From contig MBPM02000003.1 of the NCBI GenBank assembly GCA_001695595.3, positions 1,116,001-1,180,000 of the forward strand: a DNA stretch of 64,000 nt, read 5' to 3'. Of this stretch, positions 55,076 through 64,000 are shown one piece after another. This DNA comes from Plasmopara viticola. Lineage: Eukaryota; Oomycota; Peronosporomycetes; Peronosporales; Peronosporaceae. The notes beneath the pieces were generated by a model. That model did no database searches and had not been told where the DNA came from. It saw nothing but the letters and a program-made list of their open reading frames with translations. Numbering within the stretch: position 1 is the first letter of the stretch; the number at the start of each line of letters is the position of its first letter. A program made the translations under genes and the position numbers.

Positions 55076-55470
55076 AACTATACATCCACGGCCTATTTTG
55101 TCCCAACGACTGACGGTCACTTTCGGGGAATATAATTCGCGCTAGAAATGATGTGTGCGCTTGTCGACGCGCTTTTGCTTGAGCCAGACAACCACAACAG
55201 CGATTTCAGAATCTTTTTGGATAACATCTGCCAGCATTGCTAAATTGATAACGATTTGAGGATCCTTTTGACCTCATACAAAGCCAGAGAGAGTTCATCG
55301 TGCAATCAGGGACACAATCCGCAGCATTTGCTCAAGGGCGTCGCACTTTCGTGCCAGCATTTGGGATTGCCTTTGGCGGTGCAATTTAAAAATCCGCAAG
55401 CTTTGCACAATCTTATATAAAATGCAAGACGCTCAAAGTCTCGTCCGCTCTTAAAGAACAAGTGCTTTTG
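55076..55470 (+). pseudogene. Decayed coding remnant, unrecognised
   Basis: One plus-strand frame reads protein-like for almost 400 bp with three isolated stops: TAYFVPTTDGHFRGI, stop, FALEMMCALVDALLLEPDNH, NSDFRIFLDNICQHC, stop, IDNDLRILLTSYKARESSSC, HNPQHLLKGVALSCQHLGLP, LAVQFKNPQALHNLI, stop. The steady frame with few stops suggests a former gene rather than chance. No family is recognised. It may be a degraded transposable-element or host gene fragment. Confidence 0.35.
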
Positions 55471-57525
55471 AGACTAGTTAGAAAGAGGACTCATTTTTTC
55501 TCTTCAAATCTTAATGTTGGGAGCTTCTTCCTTCTGTAAACATTTCGCTGACTTGGCGCATAGACGACTGGACATAATCGACAAATTAAGGAAAGCGATT
55601 GCAACTGCCCAGGAAAAAAAAGAGCATTTGTTATGATTGAAACCAAAATATCAATAGATCTATTTTTTCATGACTAAAGGGCTCTTTAAAACTAGAAATC
55701 TACGACTTGAGAAGCAAGGTTAGTGTTTTACAGACAAAGTCAAGCAATATTGAACCTTTCGTGAACATGCAGGGTCTCGATAGGTATATCATTTTAAGGA
55801 CATCAATATTCGTGAAAGAACCCACCACCGCTCGATACTACTAATGAGGTGAATACGGGTACTTATACAATGACTAGTAACGTTGCCGCACAAGTCATAA
55901 GACTGAGAGGCTAAGTACTTTAATGCTGAGCGGTTCGGCCGACCAAAATTGAACCTCACTGCAAAGAAGAAATATTTTAAAAAACCCGCACCGAGATGTG
56001 AGGCATTCAAATCGACAGTAAGTCACATGTATCATATTTGTAGATGAGTTTAGCTTCTTTTCAAGGAAGCATAATGGCTTAAAAGTACCCCAAAGAAAAT
56101 GTGCCGTCTCCGAAAGTAACGTCAAGTGCGTATACTCGGTCGCACAGAAGATCTTGCTCCCCACGCGTAAGACCAAGCCGGGATTGACATCATCGGACGC
56201 TACTAAAACAACAAGGCCAGCCGCACCTACATGCGGATTGAGTGCACGTCTAAGCGAAAGCCACCACAGCTAGCTTTATCTGGTGTGGCGCGATAATCGC
56301 GTTTCACACAGTCTGCTGCTGAACCCAAGAGCATGCATAGTGGTCGTCGGGCACTATAGATGTAAAAACTAACGATGTGATGATCGATTTACCGCTCGCA
56401 GTAGTGACATTGAAATGTGCATCAAGCACGACTGTCACTAAAGACCTTAATTTCCATCTTTGTCGGTAAGATTCGATGCATCTTTCAAACAGGTCATTTT
56501 GCGTAAGCGGTCTGGAATATGTAAAGGGACCTGATTAGTGGTATATAGTCGCACGATTCTGTCGTCGTGCATCGAGTAAAAAAGATCCAAAGACATGGCT
56601 CAGCGTGACCACCACGGCTTTGTGTTTTTTGCTATAATTTCCAAGCTAAGGTCTTAAGCGATTTATAGAATAAACTTTTGAAAAGACACTTAAATCGAAA
56701 ACAAATAAATTGTAAAATAAGTTTTTCTACCTTATTTTTTTAATGACCTCGACCATTAATACCGGCGCCTGGTCCCAAAGCCATAGCTTATGAGAAAGTC
56801 ACAACTAAGTCTTTGCGGTATAAAAGTAATAGTCTTCTATGAGCGACGAATGTTTAGCTCGTAGGGTGCGGTACTAGACCTAGATCCACAAACTTTTACG
56901 ATAAATCCATTTTGGACGTGCGATTCAAAACCTAATATTTTTATTGAGGAACAAGTCTGTAGGCTTTGTAAATGCACAAAGCAAGGTGTCACGTCTTTTC
57001 AATAAGCTGCGCATCAACAACGTGTCTTACCTAAGCGCAATTCAATATGCAAGCGCAACTCATCTTAATGCAACTCTAGAGCAGGCCAAAATTGCTTTGG
57101 AATGGCATCAGAACTGTGCACCAGCGACAAGATTGCCGAAAGCCCTTCACCTGTTTTTTTGGGCACCCGACATAGCAAGGTATTGCGACATTGAGCCTTC
57201 CAGACACTGCTGTTAGACTTCCCACGTTCCTTGTGAGAGGCGCAAGTAGGCTCTAAAATTAAAGTTTCGGTCTTGGTCCATTGTAAAAGTGGTCATGAGA
57301 TGGACTACAAGGTGCTCCCAGGTGTAATGGGTGATCGCTTGGCTCAAATTAAATTACGGGATGTGGTACAGTCTCAGGTAATTCCTTTAATCTAGTTGGA
57401 CCTTGGTCCAGTGTTTTTGGAGCCGGACTAAAAGTCCAGCCTCTGTAAGCTGCTCAAATGAGCTCTGACCCATGATTGACTATTTATCGACAATATGGTG
57501 TTCACTTGTATACCAGCTAATACGG
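55471..57525. other. Gene-poor interval
   Basis: No intact gene. Open fragments at 56944-57216 (+) and 56176-55895 (-) lack recognisable motifs. Nothing else is seen. Confidence 0.35.
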
Positions 57526-58096
57526 CTATTTAAGTCCTATTCCTGTGTACACTTCTACTATGTAATGCTTCCATTCGCGTATAAGTGAAGGAATTAGATA
57601 AAAATTTCTTTCTTTGATTGTATTCACGTATTGTAAGAGCCAAACAATTGAAAATGAGAAAATTGGATCGAGGGGACTCGACAAAAAGAGCGGAGACAGT
57701 GTCTGCAGATTCCAAGGGAGTATAACTGACTTGGATTCCCGAGCAAACCCGTCAAAGTGCTTACTAAAAAATTTTTTGTTAATTTGGTGACTTTTTCTGT
57801 CAAGACATGCTTGTAAGCTAAACCCACCGCGCATTGTGGCTAAAAAGCATTGCGCGCTCCACACCATGATACAATTCTTTTTTCAAATGTAAATCTGTGC
57901 TGGCTTTGCACATCGTCACATATTGTTTTCTCGCTGACTTGTTCTTCTTTTCCATAATGTAAATAATTTGTAGTTCTTCGCAGGCTATGAAATCAATTCG
58001 TACTACAAATCCGAATCTGTACTGATGATGATGTTTTTCACCCACTCCAATTAATATCTGCAAGGAGTCTAAACTAGCAGGCTCAACCCTTGCCAT
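57526..58096 (-). pseudogene. Possible broken gene, unrecognised
   Basis: Two adjacent minus-strand segments read smoothly in different frames. One is 58096-57818, starting with ATG (MARVEPASLDSLQILIGVGE, then YIMEKKNKSARKQYVTMCKA, ending RAMLFSHNARW). It continues in another frame as AYKHVLTEKVTKLTKNFLVS from about 57827. The overlap of the two frames at one point is what a single indel would give. No family is recognised, and chance cannot be excluded. Confidence 0.28.
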
Positions 58097-59567
58097 CGTT
58101 TTACTATGAGGATAAGGCTAAATTAAAGCGTAGCTGTCTGAGCGAATATCTCATATATTAGCAAGCCTAAAGGATGCAGTGTATACTATATATCGATACA
58201 TTGCGACTTTCAGGTACGTAAAGATTTGTAGTTAATTTGCAAAAATGGATAGCAATTACGTGTTGATGGCTTTGCACTTAACAAGCATAATTCCTACAAC
58301 TTCAAGCAGCTAGCTGGTACTCGATACTTAGACCTTTACGCACGAATTGTTTATGTGGACGTCATTAATGCTTCCGTAAAATTGTTCTCCCTCACGGCTA
58401 CGTCAAGTTGTCATTCTCTTTAAGAACACATAAAGTATCCTTCTACCTTTCAACGTCAGCCAAGCTTTATTTTAGGTAGACCTCTACGTATTTTTTTGGC
58501 CTTCATGACGTCAGGACGAGAGAAGATCCAATAGTCGATTCCTCTATAATACATACCACCTTCACGTGTGACGCACAGCCAGTCTGTAGATCCTTGCCTT
58601 CTGACGTCTCCATGATGCTCAATGCACTCCAGGCACGTCATTAACTTTTCTTTTTGGAAGGTCATGGCTTAAAAGAGCCTTTCGCCTTTAACACGTAAAC
58701 AAAGCCCCCCGATGATAATTGACCTTGTCAACCCAAGACGTTATGATAAAATTTCCGGCTGAATAGAATTAGCGACGCGTCAAAATTTGCGAGCTTTTCC
58801 TGCTTTAGCTTCTACTCCCAGCTATATATAAATATAATATCCTATGATTCATTTTCTATATCAATCATATGATAATGTATCTATATGATTCAAGCTTTCC
58901 AAAATCTCGGCAACTGTAGATGCAACAGCCTAGCAGTCCAATTAAAGCTTCGCTAGCTTGATCTTTAGCACATACACGATTGTATTCCAATCTAAATACA
59001 GTGCTTACTTTCACGTTCTCAAGCTTAAGGGTCGTATCGTGTTTGTCTATTCAGCCTATGATCGCTTGCTGTAATGTCTAGTTTACTCAATTACCGCGTA
59101 CTGGTACTACTGTTATCTGTTGTCACCATCAGCGCAAGTCAAATTCTCATCGCCTCTAAATGATTGGGCGCTGGGTTCAAGCATGTAAGTAATAGTGGTT
59201 TAGTTACGGGTGCGATCATGTACCATATCAAAAACAAAACGTCACGCAATCCGCATGCCTATCCCAAGTTTGCTGACAGCTTCAATGTGCACTTTAAAAG
59301 CTTGTATTAAGCTCTTTTCATTCGTTTAAAATTGGATTAAGACCAGACACCATCTCAGCGCGCTGTGTTGGTTTAAGAATGCTTTTAAAGTCCCAGAAAA
59401 AAGAAACGTTCTACAAGCTTTGGTGTGACGGAACGAGTATTGCTCAAAACTCGTGGCAATTGTCTGGCTGTTACTTGATTTACTCCCCTTATCGTAGTAT
59501 ATCGACCGATTAATCGAAAAGTGAGACCGGGACAGAGATAGGATATAGATCATCCTAGTGTACGAAA
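58097..59567. other. Gene-poor interval
   Basis: No supported gene. A 69-codon ATG-initiated minus-strand frame at 58665-58456 (MTFQKEKLMTCLECIEHHGD...) is unrecognised. A strongly AT-rich tract with partly palindromic repeats of catatgat lies at 58818-58890. Confidence 0.35.
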
Positions 59568-60279
59568 TTAGTTGAGCCGCTTGTACATTTTCTGCCTTGC
59601 TCGGAGCACTTGATGGTCATTTTCATTTTTTAATTCACAATTTGTCTCACATACTTCTGTACATTTCCTGAACTGTCCAAGCGAATGAAAACGCGTCTGA
59701 ACCTTAGGTGAGCCCGATATGCTTTCGAAGGTCATTTTTAAGCTCGTGTAGTCATGATGCAGAATGTCTAATTGCAAGGCTTCGCATTCTACCAAACACA
59801 ACAATCTCCATGCGTCTTTATCAATTTCCTGGTTCTTTGTAATCTTGCTTTTTGATTGCGCTTCGTCCGCACTGTGCCTGGTAATTCGGCCAATCACTAC
59901 ACGAGCATAATGCTGGTTTTTCTCGTGATCTTTGAGAATCCGGTTCGTTTGATTTAAGACGTTGACCACTTGTGTAATTCTTTTGGGCTAGCTCTTGGTA
60001 CGACCGCAAAGTGGCTCTTATAGCCACGCGACCTTTCGTTTTTCTCGCAAGAAGGAGATTTTGGTTGCTAATTTGAAGTGACAAATTCTCTCGTTGCATG
60101 TATAGAAAGACGCTATTCTTTCGGGGGAGATGTTAGGTGACTAATTTGCTCCTGTTCCGATAATTCAGCGGGAAATTCGGCTGACGCCTTTCCACTTACA
60201 TGTAAAAAAGAAGCGAAAGCAGAGCGCTGACGGACAAGTGTGTACATTATGACATCGACAAATTGGATGAAAATTGACC
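59568..60279 (-). pseudogene. Frameshifted coiled-coil-like gene remnant
   Basis: On the minus strand three overlapping frames give one plausible protein: IFIQFVDVIMYTLVRQRSAF then SGKASAEFPAELSEQEQISH (60279-60120), shifted to RENLSLQISNQNLLLARKTK and RATLRSYQELAQKNYT (60099-59975), shifted to VVNVLNQTNRILKDHEKNQH, HSADEAQSKSKITKNQEIDK and a C-terminus QVLRARQKMYKRLN ending in a stop at 59568. Heptad-like Leu/Gln/Glu spacing suggests a coiled coil. Two frameshifts with short overlaps argue for indels in a former gene, though an intron at one of them is possible. No orthologue is recognised. Confidence 0.42.
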
Positions 60280-63200
60280 TTAAAAGCTGACACTTTTTTA
60301 GCGTTGAAACATCCTGAGGCGACAGATCAGTTTCGTCTTCCTTAAGAGACGTAAAAAAAAGACGTTATAGAATCATAATCCAGCGGATAAAGCTTCTTTA
60401 AGAGCGCTAAGACATCGTTCAATCACAGATCTATCCCGTCAATTGCGTTCTGTACGGGCCATAAGCGTAATCCAATATGCTACGTGTATTGCAGAGTAAG
60501 AACGCGGACTCCGCCTTACAATATCTCACTTTGTTATCAGTAATTTGACGATTGCCATCGACTAACTTCCAGCTGACAAGACTTGCCACAATCTAAAAGC
60601 TGGTGGGACCGCGCCATTTCGCTGCGAGCTCGATTTCTTAGAGCGACCGACACTGAGATGGAATGTAATTTTGCCGCGGAGGGATACTTTTGGCAATAGC
60701 CATATCACTTATGTGCAGAACACGAAGTTAACTTATCGGAAAAGCAGCAATGATAATATGCCTTGCAAGTCAGGTGATCGGCTCAGACCCACTATGTCGA
60801 GGTTTAGTATCGTAGATCATACATATAAGTGCTTTCAAATAGCCACTTCCTCATCGGATATCTTCTACAACTGTCAAGTTACACTATCCGACGTGATTCT
60901 GTATAAGCGCAGCTGAGATCGATCAGTCATTACGACAGCGTGTAAGTATTTGAGACTAAAGTTCCGTTGCACCAGAGCGGTTAATTACTTGGTTGAAGCA
61001 AACTGAACGACACGTGAGCGCGAGTACACATAGTAGCTGACCTAGTCAGCCTAATCTAACACGCAGCTCTCACTTTGTGACATTCATGAAATGAAATAAG
61101 CGTGATTTACAGGTTGACGACGCTTCCATAGCGTACCTTAACAAACCTGTTGTAGTATGGAAGCGCTCATAATGGTTGCATCGAATACAGTGTAGGCAGT
61201 AAGGGTAGACTCGTCCGCGTTTCTAGGCCCATTTAATGGGTCTGTTAGTAGTCAGCCGACGCGTGGTTTCTCGGTTTGTTTATCTGTGGCATCTATAAAA
61301 TCTCCTTCCATTATTAATTTACGGTTTTTTTGCTTTATACTGCTACTGGACAAGCTACTGTTTGCAAAGAAAATTGCGGGTCCCGAATGTCATGGAGCAT
61401 CATCGATTTTCGATCAAGTCGCGGCTGATCTGTACTGCATTTGGGTAAATATCTTCGGAAATTTGGATTGTTCGGTTGCATCGTCAATTTTCAGGGAGAT
61501 AAACGGGGTGCTGTCAAAAAGCTGCTAGCAATTTTTTTTTCTTTCTTAATCAGGAAGGCATACACAACCATCCAAAGAAGAGCAAATATAAGATGTCCTG
61601 TCCTCTCGAAACCGCGTGCCACTTACACTAAGTGAACAAGGGAAACCGGTATAGAGCTGGCGCCGAATACGACTCCATAATATTTTGTGACTTTCTGGGG
61701 GAGAATAAGCAATACTGACGATTAGGCCTTGATCAAGTTGGACAGGTTTTTGCAAATGTCGTTTATATACTCGCACAATTCGTTCATGCTCAAAGCGTAT
61801 TGCAATAGACATATAGTACTACCGATGAAAGAGCATTGCATCTTTCACTAAGCAATGACACCGATTTTAAATAATTTGCCGTAGCATTTTGATTGTTACG
61901 GTATACTCTCTCCCAGCTTTTAACACTATGACGCCCTATCAAAGCTCCCAAGGCTCTGCCATATGCTGATTGACTAGCTTGAGCATATTTTATACACGAG
62001 AAATGCGATTTAGGTACATCGTGCTTCTATCCGTTCCTGGCTCTTCTTTGGAAAATTATGTAGCCAAGCTGTATTATCTACGAACATGTCCACTATAAAC
62101 TCCCCACGTCTACGATAAGACATTTACACTGCTCAAGAGAGCCATGCGCTGCTATCTTCTCCTAGGAAAGATAGAGCGGCCTCAAAAAGATACTACGAGT
62201 TAAATCGCTTCAACGTGATCGTGTATTGACGCACCGACATTCATATTGGCATGCACCAAAGAGCTATGTCCATCAGGGCTCTCACTAAAAGAACTAGCTG
62301 CCGCTTAACATGCATCAGAAAGGCAGCTCTTCGACTGTATCAATCTTGGGTCTGTTGTGAAGACAGTTAGCGATGTTAACGAAGAGCTTTGCATAGCAAG
62401 GTACGTACTGCTTCGAGCGCGTATATAGGGCCTCGGCTTTTACGGCTGAGTCTATAGCCAGCTATACATTGCATATCAAACAGCAAAGATTGTCCATGAC
62501 AAGCGTTTTTCAGTAAATATTGCCTGACTCCAGCCTTGTTGCCCTGGATGAAGGTCGATAAGCCATGAAGCGAGTGCTGCTTTTTTAGCGCACCGCTCGG
62601 AGTAGATCTACATACTCTCCACGCACAGAGGTAAAGGCTCGCTCATCTGCATTGACATAAAGTTGACCGTGTTGTTCACAAAAAAGGCGATTGCTGTGAC
62701 TAAAGTGCAACACATTAAATTTTACATGGCCTCTCCAAGGTCTTAGCTCTATCCGTTGGTACCCTCTTGACATACTAATGCTCTACACATTGAGCGAACC
62801 GATTCAGTTTTAAGCCAATAAAGCTTATCCTTCTTAGCAAAATTAATTGTTTTACTTTTCAAGGCTTTGATAGAATAAAACGTATGATATATAAGGTCTC
62901 TAGCCTCTTATTGGTTCAAGCTTCCTAAAGCTCAGGCACGCTTGGCTAAGAATGAGGTCAATTTCATGCATTCGCATCCAGAGCCAAACAGCTCTTGACG
63001 TCATTTTGAAAATGTCGAGAAATCCCACAGCTATATCCATCAAGATCTTCAATAAAAAATAGTGACTTTCGTTTTTGTTGCTAAGAAAGCAGTGTCAATA
63101 TTTCTCTCGTGTACTTAAGAAAGTAGTACATATGACAATATCCCCTCGTCGAATCTATTTGTTCGCCATCCGGTGTCAATAAGGTTCGTTCACACCATGG

Positions 63201-64000
63201 TCGAATCTACCTGGTCGCCATAATAATGTTCGAGCCTGCTTCAGAGCATGTTTTGTACTATAGAGCACGAAGCTCTTTGGAGCTGAGACTTTGTCGACCT
63301 TGATTTTTCCTTGAAACAAACCAAATTTATTTTTTCTCCAGTTGACCGCCCTGCGTTTATTATTTCCGTGGCATACACCACGGTCCATCAGCCATACGGT
63401 TTCAGCTTCTTAAGCGTGACATATTTGACGCAATGAGCTTACCATCCCCAAATGTAGAGTGTCTTCACAAATGAAACATTGACGTCCAACCGCTAACAAG
63501 CGGCTTAAAAGTCTACCTTTTTTTGTCAGCATAGCTAGTACGAAAAAAATCGCACCAACTAATTGGCTAAGAATATTTTAGCCTTCCTCTCCCACTCAAA
63601 AAATATTCCGGCATCCAATGTCGCTTTCAGAGACTCTCCAATCGTGAACAAAATTTTCGGAATTTTTATATGTAGAAATATTGAAGGGATTGATGCTAGA
63701 TACCATGCTTCTCACTTATTTGTTACAGCCGTCTCGCAAAAACCCTAGTTTTGGAAAAAAGTTTGATAGAGTCATGTTGGTCGATAGCTCTAAACGACAC
63801 CTCACTGAAGCCGTCTGTGCAAAATTTAATGGCTTGGTATATTCAAGAAGGAATCCCCTTAAAAGCTTGAGAGGACGACGAGGAAGATTTTCCTTCTTCT
63901 CTACCTAGTACATTGCAGATGTCTTCGCTAATTTTTTAAAAGCTTTTCAGCAGACCATTCACTTTGTTTGAGAGTGCATCTAGATGCGCATTAAGCGCAT
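60280..64000. other. Gene-poor right end of the window
   Basis: 3.7 kb with no intact gene. Isolated frames (60671-60916 and 61286-61528 on plus; 61812-61546, 62773-62585 and 63388-63176 on minus) have no recognised domains. No RNA gene or clear repeat array is seen. Confidence 0.35.

Noticed and set aside
58818..58890. AT-rich palindromic tract resembling an origin or MITE
   Set aside because: Low-complexity AT repeats explain the symmetry; no defined ends.
1..64000. CRISPR arrays, rRNA genes, bacterial operons
   Set aside because: None present; gene structure with spliceosomal introns is eukaryotic.

Overview
The window is nuclear DNA of an oomycete, most likely a Phytophthora- or Plasmopara-like species. 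The genes are compact and separated by short intergenic spaces. Their introns are mostly 65-125 bp GT-AG introns. The gene repertoire is eukaryotic and stramenopile-like: FYVE-GAF protein, CRT-like transporter, delta-tubulin, SFI1-type centrin-binding protein. An intact delta-tubulin gene points to a lineage that still builds basal bodies with triplet microtubules, meaning flagellated zoospores. The genus itself is inference.

Layout. (1) 1-8.3 kb, gene island: the 5' end of a gene running off the left edge, a C2/TPR tail-anchored protein, a Pumilio RNA-binding protein and a flavin amine oxidase. (2) 8.3-12.7 kb: gene-sparse. (3) 12.7-27.6 kb, dense island: mitochondrial PDP-like PP2C phosphatase, FYVE-GAF protein, acyl-CoA-binding protein, VPS51, CRT-like transporter, a very large ARM/HEAT-like protein and a cytochrome c peroxidase. 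(4) 27.7-40.3 kb: repeat-rich and gene-poor, with paired inverted repeats, motif clusters and a decayed uronate isomerase-like gene. (5) 40.3-50.2 kb, island: Qa-SNARE, a protein with Tudor/SH3-like repeats, an SFI1-like protein and delta-tubulin. (6) 50.3-64 kb: a roughly 1.05 kb element with long terminal inverted repeats carrying broken coiled-coil coding sequence, followed by repeat-rich DNA with frameshifted coding remnants and no intact gene that I can support.

Functional links. VPS51 (tether for endosome-to-Golgi traffic) and the CRT-like vacuolar/endosomal transporter are divergent from a 110 bp shared promoter. FYVE-GAF, the Qa-SNARE and VPS51 are all endomembrane proteins. SFI1-like and delta-tubulin are both basal-body proteins and are convergent, with 28 bp between their stop codons. 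PP2C and cytochrome c peroxidase carry mitochondrial targeting-like N-termini.

Multi-exon models were assembled by eye from reading frame, GT-AG sites and family conservation. Where exons are listed, all junctions keep frame. No similarity search or transcript evidence was available.
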